Positions 1-8,795 of a stretch of DNA of 64,000 nucleotides are shown here, one piece after another. A program made the translations under genes and the position numbers. The stretch lies in the NCBI RefSeq assembly GCF_013391635.1, contig NZ_JACAWU010000002.1, positions 1,364,001 to 1,428,000 on the forward strand. The letters are read 5' to 3'. The notes under the pieces were generated by a model. It saw nothing but the letters and a program-made list of their open reading frames with translations. It was not told the origin of the DNA and did no database searches. The first letter of the stretch is position 1, and every line of letters begins with the position of its first letter. This DNA comes from Natronomonas gomsonensis. Its GTDB lineage: Archaea; Halobacteriota; Halobacteria; Halobacteriales; Haloarculaceae.

Positions 1-59
1 GTATCCAGCGACGCCGGTGCCGGAAAACGTTGCGATTGTGGAAGCCGGCGAGGCCCGAA

Positions 60-75
60 CACAACCCCTTTTATC
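60..75 (+). promoter_or_regulatory. Probable promoter of map (TATA-like box)
   Basis: A T-rich box (TTTTAT at 69-74) lies about 23 bases before the map ATG at 97, in otherwise GC-rich DNA. This is the spacing expected for a haloarchaeal TATA box serving a leaderless or nearly leaderless transcript. A short open frame (2-100) also ends in an ATGA overlap with map, so a truncated upstream gene cannot be fully excluded. Confidence 0.45.
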
Positions 76-96
76 GAACCCGCCGAAGCGGGCGGC

Positions 97-990
97 ATGA
101 GCGTCGACCTCACCGAGGAGTCCTACGAGAAGAACCGCGAGGCCGGCGAGATTCTCGCGCAGGTCCGTGACGAGACCGCCGACCGCGTCGAGGTCGGAGC
201 CAGCCACCTCGAAATCGCCGAGTACGCCGAAGAGCGCATCCGCGAACTCGGCGGCGAACCCGCCTTCCCCGTCAACATCAGCATCGACGAGGAGGCCGCC
301 CACGCGACGCCGAAACCCGACGACGACTCGACGTTCGGCGAGGAGATGATAAACCTCGACATCGGCGTCCACATCGACGGCTGGCTCGCCGACACCGCCG
401 TGACGGTCGACCTCTCCGGGAACCCGGAACTCGCCGAGGCGCCGGCCGAGGCGCTCGACGCCGCACTCGAAATCATCGAACCCGGCATCGAGACGGGCGA
501 AATCGGCGCCGAAATCGAGTCGGTCATCGACGGCTACGGCTACAACCCCGTCGTCAACCTCTCGGGTCACGGCCTGGGCCACTGGGAACAGCACACCGAC
601 CCGAACATCCCGAACCGCGGCGTCGAACAGGGCGTCGAACTGGAGGTCGGCGACGTGGTCGCCATCGAGCCCTTCGCAACCGATGGCGGCGGGAAAGTCA
701 CCGAGGGGGCCAAAGAGGAGATTTACGCCCTCGAACGCGAAGCGTCGGTGCGCAACCGACAGGCCCGGGAAGCCCTCGAACAGATAGTCGAGGAGTTCAA
801 GACGCTGCCCTTCGCCCGCCGGTGGCTCGACACCTCCCGGGCGGAGATGGCACTGCGACGACTCCAACAGCAGAACGTCGTCCACGGCTACCCCGTCCTG
901 AAAGAACAGGACGGCTTCCTCGTCAGCCAGAAGGAACACACGATTATCGTCACCGAGGACGGCTGTGAAGTGACGACTCGTTCGCGGTAA
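97..990 (+). CDS. map: Methionine aminopeptidase, type II
   Basis: This cytosolic metalloprotease removes the initiator methionine from nascent proteins. The 297-residue length and single pita-bread domain fit archaeal type-II MetAP. Visible conserved elements are the substrate-binding His in HATPKP near residue 68, the metal-binding Asp in NLDIGVHIDGWLADTAVTVD near residues 87-106, the His of LSGHGLGHW, and the Glu of IEPFATDG. The final metal-binding Glu lies in the C-terminal EKEHTIIV-like segment, here QKEHTIIVTEDG. The start follows a good TATA-like box. Identification is from family motifs and is firm. Confidence 0.96.
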   Translation: MSVDLTEESYEKNREAGEILAQVRDETADRVEVGASHLEIAEYAEERIRELGGEPAFPVNISIDEEAAHATPKPDDDSTFGEEMINLDIGVHIDGWLADTAVTVDLSGNPELAEAPAEALDAALEIIEPGIETGEIGAEIESVIDGYGYNPVVNLSGHGLGHWEQHTDPNIPNRGVEQGVELEVGDVVAIEPFATDGGGKVTEGAKEEIYALEREASVRNRQAREALEQIVEEFKTLPFARRWLDTSRAEMALRRLQQQNVVHGYPVLKEQDGFLVSQKEHTIIVTEDGCEVTTRSR

Positions 991-1030
991 CGCGGCTTCG
1001 AAAACAGCTACCGGTTCGGCGGCGCGTTCG

Positions 1031-1228
1031 TCACGCGTTGTTCATCCGTACCGACATCTCGGTGCCACAGACGCGACACGTCGACACGCGGTAGGGTTCC
1101 CGGGAGAACTCGGCGTTCTCCTCTTTGGTGCTCTCGGTGAGGAGCTCGATGCTCACCTCGTGGGGCGTCTCGCGGCCACACTCGTCACACTCCTCGGTCA
1201 TACCGTCGTCGTCGATTCGGGTTGCCAT
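1031..1228 (-). CDS. Small zinc-ribbon protein (haloarchaeal, DUF7835-like)
   Basis: A 65-residue protein with two CxxC pairs (CDECG and CRVCG) separated by about 36 residues, the pattern of a small zinc beta-ribbon. The function is unknown; such proteins are common in haloarchaea and may bind nucleic acid or protein partners. I chose the ATG at 1228 (MATRIDDD) over the longer frame starting at 1270. A TATA-like box lies 29 bases upstream of 1228, and the extra residues (GFLCSNPGNPESR) look non-coding. The DUF assignment is from memory. Confidence 0.75.
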   Translation of the reverse strand: MATRIDDDGMTEECDECGRETPHEVSIELLTESTKEENAEFSREPYRVSTCRVCGTEMSVRMNNA

Positions 1229-1256
1229 GCGTGACTCCGGATTGCCGGGATTGGAG

Positions 1257-1265
1257 CATAAAAAC
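1257..1265 (-). promoter_or_regulatory. TATA-like box for the zinc-ribbon gene
   Basis: On the minus strand the sequence GTTTTTATG lies about 29 bases before the ATG at 1228. The position and composition fit a haloarchaeal TATA box and support the downstream start codon. Confidence 0.4.
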
Positions 1266-1403
1266 CCCATTCGGTTGGACTCCGTTCGAACCGTTCATCC
1301 CGCGATTATTGCCCCACAGCACGTTCGGCGTTCGAAATCGCTCGAGACGGTTTAGAAAACGTTCTCAACCCTTCATTCATCCTTCGGATAGTTGAACAGC
1401 CAA

Positions 1404-1421
1404 TAGTTTTATATAGTATAT
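1404..1421 (+). promoter_or_regulatory. Probable promoter of the HIT-family gene
   Basis: An AT-rich stretch (TAGTTTTATATAGTATAT) sits 50-65 bases before the ATG at 1471, inside the 242-base divergent gap between the zinc-ribbon and HIT genes. It is the best TATA candidate in the gap and implies a leader of about 25 bases. Confidence 0.4.
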
Positions 1422-1470
1422 CATTCCGTCGGATAACAGCGTTAACCACCCACCGGCCCCATCGACCGAC

Positions 1471-2010
1471 ATGGACCAGTTGTTCGCGCCGTGGCGAATC
1501 GAGTGGGTCGAGCGTGACGACGGCAACGCCGACATCGACGGCTGTCCGTTCTGCGTGCTCCCGGAGCGAGACGACGCCCGCGAGGCGTTGGTCGTCGCCG
1601 AATCCGACCGCGCGTTCGTCCTCATGAACAACTACCCGTACAACCCCGGTCACGCGATGGTCATCCCCCGCGAACACACGGGCTCGTTCGGCGACCTCGA
1701 CGACGAGACCCTCCTCGACCACGCCCGCCTGAAACAACGAACCATCCGCGCAATCGAGGAGGGACTGGGCGCCGACGGCGTCAACGCCGGGTTGAATCTC
1801 GGCGACGCGGCGGGTGGCTCCATCGACGACCACCTCCACACCCACGTCGTTCCGCGCTGGAACGGCGACACCAACTTCATGCCGGTCACCTCGGGGACGA
1901 AAGTCATCGTCGAAGCTGTCGAAGACACCTACGAGACGCTCCACGACGCGTTCCGCGAGCAGGACGGCGCGGCCGTCACCGACAGCGGATCGATCCGCAT
2001 CGAGTTTTAG
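1471..2010 (+). CDS. HIT-family nucleotide hydrolase/transferase
   Basis: A 179-residue histidine-triad protein. The triad HLHTHVVPRW has His at residues 121, 123 and 125, the middle one being the predicted nucleophile that forms a nucleotidyl-His intermediate. A CPFC pair at residues 25-28 is the usual N-terminal zinc site of the longer archaeal/bacterial HIT proteins (Ap4A phosphorylase or Fhit-like). The sequence NNYPYNPGHAMVIPREHTG is the typical HIT core strand. The substrate is probably a dinucleoside polyphosphate or an adenosine phosphoramidate; it cannot be settled from sequence. Confidence 0.92.
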   Translation: MDQLFAPWRIEWVERDDGNADIDGCPFCVLPERDDAREALVVAESDRAFVLMNNYPYNPGHAMVIPREHTGSFGDLDDETLLDHARLKQRTIRAIEEGLGADGVNAGLNLGDAAGGSIDDHLHTHVVPRWNGDTNFMPVTSGTKVIVEAVEDTYETLHDAFREQDGAAVTDSGSIRIEF

Positions 2011-2080
2011 CCCCGTCGAACCCCGGGGTTCGGCTCAGCTAACCCGACCGCTTATCAGTCCGGTTGCGGTATTCCGGGCA

Positions 2081-3025
2081 ATGAGCGACACGGCGGTCGC
2101 CGAGGCGGGGTTGGACACCGACGCCGCAAAGCGGGGCTTCACCCGCGCCAGCGTCGTCAACGTCCTCGGCAACGCCGTCAAAATCGTCGTCGAGGCCGCC
2201 GCCGGACTGACGTTCGGGTCGGTCGCGCTGGTGGCCGACGCCGCCCACTCCGTCGCCGACCTCGTCGCCAGCCTCGTCGTGTTGGTGTGGGGCCGCAGCG
2301 TCTACGCCGACCCCGACGAACGACATCCCCACGGCCACCAGCGCGTCGAACCGCTGGCCGCGCTGTTCGTCGGCAGCGTCATCGTCATCCTCGGGTTGAA
2401 CCTCCTGTACGAGTCCGCACTCGGCCTCATCGAGGGGCCAACCGTCACCTTCAGCCCGTTTTTGATTGGCGCGCTGCTGTTCGCGATGGCCGACATGTAC
2501 CTCCTGTACTGGTACACCGAGCGCGTCAACGCGAGTATCGGCTCCTCGGCGCTCGAAGCGCTCGCCGTCGACTGTCTCAACGACATTTACACCACTATCG
2601 CGGCGCTGGTCGGCGTCATCGGCGTCTTCTTCGGCTACCCCGTTCTCGACGCCGCCGCCGGGGGACTCGTCAGCCTGCTCGTCGTGTATCAGGGCGCCGA
2701 CATCGGCCGCGAGAACGTCACGTATCTCGTCGGTGCCGCCCCTTCAGAGGAGGAGTGCCGTCGCATCGTCGAGACGCTCCGCTCGCATCCCGCTGTCGAG
2801 GGCGTTCACGACACGGCGGTGTTCTACGACGGGACCGACCTCGAAGTCGAAGCCCACGTCGAGGTCGACGGCGAGTTGACGCTCGTCGAAGCCCACGACA
2901 TCGAAACCGAACTCATGGATATGCTCCGCGAGCTAGACGACGTCGGCGACGCTCACCTCCATCTCGACCCTGCGGGTATCGGGGAGTGGAAGGACGCCGA
3001 AGAAGGTCAGACCAGTTCGCCGTAA
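2081..3025 (+). CDS. Cation diffusion facilitator (CDF) family metal exporter
   Basis: A 314-residue inner-membrane antiporter of divalent cations (Zn/Mn/Fe/Co type). The N-terminal half has the expected transmembrane helices with the CDF signature ALVADAAHSVADL, a cytosolic HPHGHQR loop, and the second metal-site helix ALEALAVDCLNDIYT. The last roughly 90 residues form the soluble ferredoxin-like CDF dimerisation domain with a His-rich end (AHLHLDP). The start at 2081 gives MSDTAVAEAG; upstream in-frame codons overlap the HIT gene and look spurious. The 3' end overlaps the convergent methylthiotransferase gene by 19 bp. Confidence 0.93.
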   Translation: MSDTAVAEAGLDTDAAKRGFTRASVVNVLGNAVKIVVEAAAGLTFGSVALVADAAHSVADLVASLVVLVWGRSVYADPDERHPHGHQRVEPLAALFVGSVIVILGLNLLYESALGLIEGPTVTFSPFLIGALLFAMADMYLLYWYTERVNASIGSSALEALAVDCLNDIYTTIAALVGVIGVFFGYPVLDAAAGGLVSLLVVYQGADIGRENVTYLVGAAPSEEECRRIVETLRSHPAVEGVHDTAVFYDGTDLEVEAHVEVDGELTLVEAHDIETELMDMLRELDDVGDAHLHLDPAGIGEWKDAEEGQTSSP

Positions 3026-4251
3026 CAGTACACCGTCTCGTTTTGGGTAATCTCGACCTCGATGAAGTCGCCGACCTCGATGCCCTTCGCCTCGGCGTCG
3101 GTGACGATGACCTGCCGGTAGGCCTCGTCGCGGCACTTCACCGAATCGCCGGTGCCCTCCTCGACGACCAGCGCCTCGTGGGTCTCGCCGACCATCGACT
3201 CGTAGGCCTCCCGGCAGACATCCATCTTCAGGTCAGTCATCGCCTTCGACCGTTCCTTCTTCACGGTCCCGCCGAGGCCCTTCATGTCGGCGGCGTCGGT
3301 GCCGGGCCGTTTCGAGAAGCGCGTGATGTTGATTTTCTCGGGGCGAACGTCGTCGAGCAGTTTCATCGACTTGCGGTGGTCGTCGTCGTCCTCGGTGGGA
3401 AAGCCGACGATGAAGTCCGTCGAGAGCGTCCAGTGGTCCAGACGGTCGTCGAAGGCGGCGACGACCTCGCGGAACTTCTCGACGCGGTGTTGCCGGCGCA
3501 TGTCCTCGAGTACGTCGTCGCTGCCCGACTGGACCGGCGCGTGGATGAAGTTGTACAGTTTCTCGTTTTCGGCGAACACGTCGGCGAGTTCGTCGTGAAT
3601 GCCGTGAATCCCGCCGGGGTTGGCCATCCCGAGTCGGACGCGGAAGTCGCCCTCGATATCGCAGATGCGGTCGAGTAGTTCCGGGAGCTTCCGGTCGCCC
3701 TTGTCCCAGCCGTAGACGCCGGTGTCCTGTCCGGTGATGCGAATCTCCTTGGCGCCGGCGTGGACCAGCGCCCGGGCCTTCTCGACGTTCTCCGAGACCG
3801 GGGGCGAGTCGACTCGACCCGTCGCGAACTTCGTGATGCAGTACGAACAGTTCGACATACAGCCGCGGGCGATTGGGAGGATGCCGACGACGCCGTCCAG
3901 AATCGGTTCGGCGTCGGGGGTCGTCGTCGGACACTCGCCGTTGGTCACCGCAGTCGGCACGTCCTCCCAGTGGAGCACCTGCACGTCGAGGTCGTCGAAC
4001 TCCTCACCCTGTGCGAGCGCCATACAGCCGGTGACGATGAGGTCAGAGGTCTCGGCTTCGAGTTCCTCCGCGCGCCGTAGCATGTTGCGTTCAGTCTTCT
4101 CGACGACGGTACAGGTGTTGAGGATGGCCACGTCCGCCTCCTCGGGGCCGTCGACGCGGTAGTGACCCGCATCGCGGAGCTTGCGCTCGATCTGTCGGCT
4201 CTCACCCCGGTTGGACGTACAGCCGTACGTCTCGATGTGGTACGTGGCCAT
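3007..4251 (-). CDS. tRNA (N6-threonylcarbamoyladenosine-37) methylthiotransferase
   Basis: A radical-SAM enzyme that adds a methylthio group to t6A37 of ANN-decoding tRNAs (archaeal e-MtaB/CDKAL1 class), 414 residues. The order is an N-terminal UPF0004 domain with three cluster Cys (ETYGCTSNRGES, LNTCTVVEKT, VTGCMALAQG), a radical-SAM core with CxxxCxxC in ARGCMSNCSYCITK, and a C-terminal TRAM domain ending near FIEVEITQNE. I chose the ATG at 4251 (MATYHIETYGC), which matches the usual start just before the first cluster Cys; the upstream extension is Arg-rich noise. It overlaps the convergent CDF gene by 19 bp. Confidence 0.93.
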   Translation of the reverse strand: MATYHIETYGCTSNRGESRQIERKLRDAGHYRVDGPEEADVAILNTCTVVEKTERNMLRRAEELEAETSDLIVTGCMALAQGEEFDDLDVQVLHWEDVPTAVTNGECPTTTPDAEPILDGVVGILPIARGCMSNCSYCITKFATGRVDSPPVSENVEKARALVHAGAKEIRITGQDTGVYGWDKGDRKLPELLDRICDIEGDFRVRLGMANPGGIHGIHDELADVFAENEKLYNFIHAPVQSGSDDVLEDMRRQHRVEKFREVVAAFDDRLDHWTLSTDFIVGFPTEDDDDHRKSMKLLDDVRPEKINITRFSKRPGTDAADMKGLGGTVKKERSKAMTDLKMDVCREAYESMVGETHEALVVEEGTGDSVKCRDEAYRQVIVTDAEAKGIEVGDFIEVEITQNETVYCYGELV

Positions 4252-4367
4252 CGGCTTGCCCCTCGATTGTAGGTGGGCGGGCAAAAGGGCGACGTTTCGG
4301 CCGACCCGGGCATCCTCGGTAGCACACCACCGAAAAACACTTGCCGGAGGTTCGAAATTCGTGGAAC

Positions 4368-5522
4368 ATGCCCTCCAGACGACGCGTTCTCTGCGGTCTC
4401 GGGAGCGTTGCCGCGGTCGGACTCGCCGGCTGTACCGACGCCGGTCCCGCGAGCAACGCGACCCCCGGTACCGACGCCGACACCGAGTGGCCCCAACCCG
4501 GCGGCACCGACCGCTTCGACTGTTATCGTGCCGACGCCGTCGCGCCGCGCGAAGCACCTGAAGAACGGTGGGCGGTCGAAACGGTCTGGCCGGCCGGGCG
4601 CCCCATCGTCGCCGACGGACGAGTGGTACTTCCGTCCCAGGGCGGCCTTATCGGCTACGACCTCAGCGGCGAGGAGCGCTGGCGACTCGGATTCAAAGAC
4701 GAGGAACTCGCCATCGAGACGGCCCCCATCATCGTCGACGGCGTCGGCTACGCTGGTGGGATGGATGAACTCGTGGCCTTCGACGTCGAAACAGGGGAGA
4801 CGAACTGGCAGGTCGACATCGGTGCCTCGCCGACGACGGCGCCAGTCGTCGACTACGACCGGGAGCGACTCGCCGTCGGTACCGACGGCGGACTCGTCGG
4901 CGTCGACCTCGATGGCGAACGACTGTGGGGCCGCGAAACGTTCACCCCCGTCTCCGCGCTCGCCTCGTGGGGCGACCAGCTCTGTGCGGGAACGACCGGA
5001 GGCGAACTGCTCGTCTACTTCGACCTTCAGGACCCCGAGGGGATGTGGCGGAGACAGCTGGACGGGCGAGTGATGCAGGTCAGCCTGCTCGACGGCGACG
5101 GCCTCGTCGTCTCCGTGTTCGGCGGCCCGACGAGTCGGCGCGACGGCGACAGTGCTGGCGCCCCACGCTGGTCCCACCAGACCGGCTCCCACGGCTTCGT
5201 CGTCGCCGGCAACACCTACGCCGTCGGCGGCGGTCTCGCGGCGATTCACACCCGAACCGGCGAACGGCAGTGGTCGGTCGACGACCGCCTGCGAGCGCCG
5301 CCGGCCGGCGCCGGCGACACCGTCTACTCAGGCGGCGAGGGGTTCATCGCCGCCTACGCGATGGACGGCGGGACGGGCGTCGACGACTACCGAATCGGGA
5401 CCGAGCGCTGGCGACACGAGGTCGACGGTATCGTCGTCACGGGGCTGGCCGTCGCAGATGGCGCGGTTTTCGGCGCCGCCCAGAACGACGATGGAGAGGC
5501 GACACTGTACGCCCTCGAGTAA
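4368..5522 (+). CDS. PQQ-like beta-propeller lipoprotein
   Basis: A 384-residue secreted protein. The N-terminus SRRRVLCGLGSVAAVGLAGC combines a twin-arginine-like start, a hydrophobic core and a lipobox (LAGC), so it is probably a Tat-exported lipoprotein. The mature part has repeated WxV/DxxTGExxW-type blades (AFDVETGETNWQVD, AIHTRTGERQWSVD, YALE), as in PQQ-binding-like propellers. No PQQ ligand set is evident, so a scaffold or sensor role is as likely as a dehydrogenase. The start at 4368 puts the double Arg at residues 4-5; a start at 4341 is possible but less Tat-like. Confidence 0.85.
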   Translation: MPSRRRVLCGLGSVAAVGLAGCTDAGPASNATPGTDADTEWPQPGGTDRFDCYRADAVAPREAPEERWAVETVWPAGRPIVADGRVVLPSQGGLIGYDLSGEERWRLGFKDEELAIETAPIIVDGVGYAGGMDELVAFDVETGETNWQVDIGASPTTAPVVDYDRERLAVGTDGGLVGVDLDGERLWGRETFTPVSALASWGDQLCAGTTGGELLVYFDLQDPEGMWRRQLDGRVMQVSLLDGDGLVVSVFGGPTSRRDGDSAGAPRWSHQTGSHGFVVAGNTYAVGGGLAAIHTRTGERQWSVDDRLRAPPAGAGDTVYSGGEGFIAAYAMDGGTGVDDYRIGTERWRHEVDGIVVTGLAVADGAVFGAAQNDDGEATLYALE

Positions 5523-6167
5523 TCAGAACGCCTCGGGGTCGAACCCCTCGACCAACGCGACACCCGAGGAGGCACCGATGCGCTCGGCGCCGGCCTCGAG
5601 CATCGCGACGGCGTCCTCGAAAGAGCCGATGCCGCCGCTTGCTTTCACCGGGAGGTACTCGGCCATCACGCGTACGTCCTCGACGGTCGCGCCACCCTCG
5701 GAAAACCCGGTAGCGGTCTTGACGAACGCCGCATCGGCCTCGGCGGCGAGTTCACATGCCGTCCGGAGTTCGTCCCCCTCGAGGAGCGGTGCCTCGACGA
5801 TGACCTTCACCGGGAGGGGGACGGCGGCGACGACGCAGGCGAGTTCCTCGGCGACCGCCTCGGTGTCGCCGCTTCGGAGACGGCCGACGTTGAGCACCAC
5901 ATCGATTTCGTCGGCACCGTCCTGCCACGCCCGTTCTGCTTCGAACTCCTTGGTGTCGGGTGCTTCCTGTCCGTGGGGGAAGCCACACACCGAGACGAGG
6001 GTCACGTCGGGTGCGTATTCGGCGGCTTCGGCGACGTAACACGGCGGGATACACGCGTTCATCCCGTGGGCGGCAGCGGCGTCGAGCACCGCGTTCACCT
6101 CGTCCCACGTCGTCTCCGGCCCGAGGACGGTGTGGTCGATGCGTGCGGCGAACTCGGCGCGGTTCAT
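5523..6167 (-). CDS. deoC: Deoxyribose-phosphate aldolase
   Basis: A class-I aldolase cleaving 2-deoxyribose-5-phosphate to glyceraldehyde-3-phosphate and acetaldehyde, 214 residues. Key elements are the N-terminal [13 protein letters not shown], the Asp/Lys strand [16 protein letters not shown], and the Schiff-base Lys in [16 protein letters not shown], followed by [13 protein letters not shown]. The start at 6167 ([11 protein letters not shown]) fits family N-termini; a start at 6176 adds only three residues. It ends directly at the stop of the convergent lipoprotein gene with no spacer, and is divergent from the ribose-1,5-bisphosphate isomerase gene. Both act in nucleoside pentose salvage. 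Confidence 0.94.
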   Translation of the reverse strand: MNRAEFAARIDHTVLGPETTWDEVNAVLDAAAAHGMNACIPPCYVAEAAEYAPDVTLVSVCGFPHGQEAPDTKEFEAERAWQDGADEIDVVLNVGRLRSGDTEAVAEELACVVAAVPLPVKVIVEAPLLEGDELRTACELAAEADAAFVKTATGFSEGGATVEDVRVMAEYLPVKASGGIGSFEDAVAMLEAGAERIGASSGVALVEGFDPEAF

Positions 6168-6272
6168 ACCGAACACCTCGCGACCGAGCGGGATAAATCG
6201 ACCCCTCGCTCCGTCCGAGGGCGACAGCGAATCGGGCGCGAGTCTTTTGCCGCTGCCGTGGTAACGTCAACC

Positions 6273-7232
6273 ATGACCGAACCGCCGTCGCTACATCCGG
6301 AGGTCCACGAGACGGCCGACCGCATCGCCGAGATGGAGGTTCGCGGTGCCGCCACCATCGCCGACGCGGCCGCCGCGGCCCTCGGCACGCAGGCCGCCGA
6401 CAGCGACGCCGAGTCGGCGGCGGTGTTCCGGGCGGAACTCCGGGCGGCCGCTCGGGAACTCCACGAAACCCGGCCGACCGCCGTTAGCCTCCCGAACGCC
6501 CTCCGATACGTCCTCTCGGGGATGGAGGGCGACAACGTCGAGGAGTTGCGGCGCTCCGTCGAGCGAACCGTCGCCCGCTTCCGGTCGGACCTCGACGAGG
6601 CACAGGACCGCCTGGGCCGTATCGGGGCGGGACGGCTCTCCGACGGCGACGTGGTGATGACTCACTGTCACTCGACGGACGCGATGGCCTGCATCGAGGC
6701 CGCCGTCGAGGACGGCACGGAACTGGAGGCCATCGTCAAGGAGACGCGCCCGCGCAATCAGGGCCACATCACTGCCCGACAGCTCCGGGAGTTGGGCGTG
6801 CCGGTGACGCTCGTCGTCGACAACGCCGCCCACCGGTTTCTCGACGACGCCGACCACTTACTCGTCGGTGCCGACAGCATCGCCGCCGACGGCAGCGTCG
6901 TCAACAAAATCGGCACCGCCGGCCTCGCCGTCTCCGCCCGCGACCGTGGCGTCGAGGTGATGGTCGCCGCCCAGTCTATCAAACTCCACCCCAAGACCCT
7001 GACCGGCGCGGCGGTCGAAATCGAACAGCGCGACGATTCGGAGGTCATCGACGAGAAAACCCGCGCGGACATCGGCGACATCGAGGTGGCGAACCCCGCC
7101 TTCGACGTGACGCCGCCGAGACACGTCGACGCCATCGTCACCGAGCGCGGCCAGTTCCCACCGGAGAGCGTCGTCGTGTTGATGCGGGAACTGTTCGGCG
7201 AGAGCGTCGACGAACCCTGGCAGGAGCCGTAA
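6273..7232 (+). CDS. Ribose-1,5-bisphosphate isomerase (eIF-2B alpha-like family)
   Basis: A 319-residue member of the eIF2B/MtnA family. In archaeal nucleoside catabolism it converts ribose-1,5-bisphosphate to ribulose-1,5-bisphosphate after AMP phosphorylase. The conserved motifs are visible: VMTHCHSTDAM with the catalytic Cys, and DNAAHRFLDDADHLLVGADSI with the catalytic Asp, followed by NKIGTAGLAV. Length and C-terminus (DVTPPRHVDAIVTERG) match R15P isomerases rather than methylthioribose-1-phosphate isomerases. The divergent deoC gene supports a pentose-salvage role, though a generic initiation-factor-like annotation is the main alternative. Confidence 0.86.
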   Translation: MTEPPSLHPEVHETADRIAEMEVRGAATIADAAAAALGTQAADSDAESAAVFRAELRAAARELHETRPTAVSLPNALRYVLSGMEGDNVEELRRSVERTVARFRSDLDEAQDRLGRIGAGRLSDGDVVMTHCHSTDAMACIEAAVEDGTELEAIVKETRPRNQGHITARQLRELGVPVTLVVDNAAHRFLDDADHLLVGADSIAADGSVVNKIGTAGLAVSARDRGVEVMVAAQSIKLHPKTLTGAAVEIEQRDDSEVIDEKTRADIGDIEVANPAFDVTPPRHVDAIVTERGQFPPESVVVLMRELFGESVDEPWQEP

Positions 7233-7262
7233 ATTCGGCCAGCGAGAACGGGCCGTACGGAC

Positions 7263-7703
7263 TCAGTCGTCCTCAGGTTCGCGAACGACCGTGACCGGGA
7301 CCGGCGAGCGGCGGACGACCGCCTCCGCGACGCTCCCGAGAATCAACCGGGAGACAGCACCGCGGCCGTGACTCCCCATCACGACCTGGTCGATTGGGTT
7401 GTTCCCGATGTACCCGACGATGACGTGACGAGGGCGGCCGTACTCCCAGTGAGTGTCGATGTCGGCGGCGTGGTCGGCCGCGACCTCTCGCGCCCCCGCT
7501 AACACTTCGTCGGCGATTTCTGCCGCTCGGTCCTGCCAGCTATCGGCCGATTGCCCTTCCGTACCTGCCGCCGTGTGGTCGGCGAAGGGTTCGACGACGT
7601 GCAAGACGGTAATCGAGGCGTCGGGGAATTCCCGGAGCGCAAACGAGAGAGCAGCATCCGCCGGGGCCCCACCGTCGTGGGGAACGAGTATCTGATTCGG
7701 CAT
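7263..7703 (-). CDS. Universal stress protein, UspA family
   Basis: A 146-residue single-domain UspA protein of the ATP-binding type. It has the first-strand ILVPHDGG and the C-terminal nucleotide-binding motif GxxGxxxxxxxxxG(S) in [20 protein letters not shown], ending in the usual PVPVTVVRE strand. Haloarchaea carry many such proteins. The specific stress or partner is not indicated here; the next minus-strand gene upstream is the isoaspartyl peptidase, with a 47-base gap. Confidence 0.93.
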   Translation of the reverse strand: MPNQILVPHDGGAPADAALSFALREFPDASITVLHVVEPFADHTAAGTEGQSADSWQDRAAEIADEVLAGAREVAADHAADIDTHWEYGRPRHVIVGYIGNNPIDQVVMGSHGRGAVSRLILGSVAEAVVRRSPVPVTVVREPEDD

Positions 7704-7750
7704 ACTGCGAAGTCGGTGCTTTCACGCATATAATTTTGCGAGGGGAACCG

Positions 7751-8641
7751 TCAGAACGACCCCGCAATCGCCGTCTGCATCGCCTCGCTGTTGTACGCCT
7801 CCCCGAAATCGCCGTCGGGCGTGAGGACGATGAGCCCCGCCGACCCCGCTGCGAGGTCGCCGAACTCCGCGAGGGCGGCGTCGGCGGCCGCCTGAGCGTC
7901 CAGGCCGTCTTCGAGGAACTGGCTGGCGCGCCGCGAGAGGTTCAGGCGAGCGATGTCCTCGCCGGTACCCGTCGCGGAGACGCCGCCGGCGTCGGTGCAG
8001 TAGAAGCCGCTGCCGACCTGCGGCACGTCGCCGACTCGACCGGCCAACGCGAGCCAGCGACCGCCCGTCGAGGTGGCGGCGGCGACCGCCTCGCCGTCGG
8101 TCGCCACCGCGCCGACCGTGTCGTGGTCGGCGGGGGTTTCGCTCCGACCTTCGGGGTCGCCGCCGAACCGTTCGGCGACCCACTCGGCGTGTTCGCGGGC
8201 GTCGCCGGCGGGGCGCTCGTCGAGGTCCTCCCACTGCTCGCGAGTCCGTTCCGACCAGAGGTTGGCGTCGGTCTCGACGCCGAAGGCATCCGCGAGGTCG
8301 ACGGCGTGGACGCCCGAGACGAGGACGTGTGGCGTCTCCTCTTTGACGAGGCGGGCGACCTCGACTGCGGCTTCGACGCCGGGCATCCCGCAGGCCGCCC
8401 CCGTCTCGCGGTCGTCGGTCATCAGGCCGGCGTCGGTGCGGATGTAGCCGTCGGACTGGACCGCCGACCCGACGCCGGCGTTGAACCGTGGGTCACTTTC
8501 GAGGACGCGAACCGCGGCGACGACCGCATCGGTCGGGTCGTCGGCCGCCGTGCCGGTTTCGGCGGCGTCGTCGAGGACTTCCTGTCGCGGTGTCGGCTCG
8601 TCGGCCGGACTGCCGGCCCCGCCGTGGACGATGACGCGCAT
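7751..8641 (-). CDS. Isoaspartyl peptidase / plant-type L-asparaginase
   Basis: An Ntn-hydrolase of family T2, 296 residues, which should self-cleave to expose a catalytic Thr. The N-terminal VHGGAGS, the AGVGSAVQSDG loop, and the cleavage site DTVGAVATDG (Thr near residue 175) are all present. So are the substrate-binding ATSTGGRWLALAGRVGDVP and SATGTGEDIARL. It hydrolyses beta-aspartyl dipeptides and possibly asparagine. The gene lies alone on the minus strand, 155 bases from the divergent icd gene. Confidence 0.93.
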   Translation of the reverse strand: MRVIVHGGAGSPADEPTPRQEVLDDAAETGTAADDPTDAVVAAVRVLESDPRFNAGVGSAVQSDGYIRTDAGLMTDDRETGAACGMPGVEAAVEVARLVKEETPHVLVSGVHAVDLADAFGVETDANLWSERTREQWEDLDERPAGDAREHAEWVAERFGGDPEGRSETPADHDTVGAVATDGEAVAAATSTGGRWLALAGRVGDVPQVGSGFYCTDAGGVSATGTGEDIARLNLSRRASQFLEDGLDAQAAADAALAEFGDLAAGSAGLIVLTPDGDFGEAYNSEAMQTAIAGSF

Positions 8642-8795
8642 ACGTTCGCTCCGGCCGCCGCCGTGTTACGGTTTGCGGCTTGGCGGAAGGAAAGTCGAAT
8701 GCTCGGAAACCGCTCGGGAGTTCTCCCCGGTCGTTCATGCAAAATTCGCCGCGAGAGCGGTACGCCTTTCAGGGGGCCGGTAGAAGCACGAGCAT

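Noticed and set aside
2-100. Open frame overlapping the map start by ATGA
   Set aside because: It lacks a visible beginning, passes through the map TATA box, and its composition (PKRAA end) is unremarkable; chance cannot be excluded at 32 codons.
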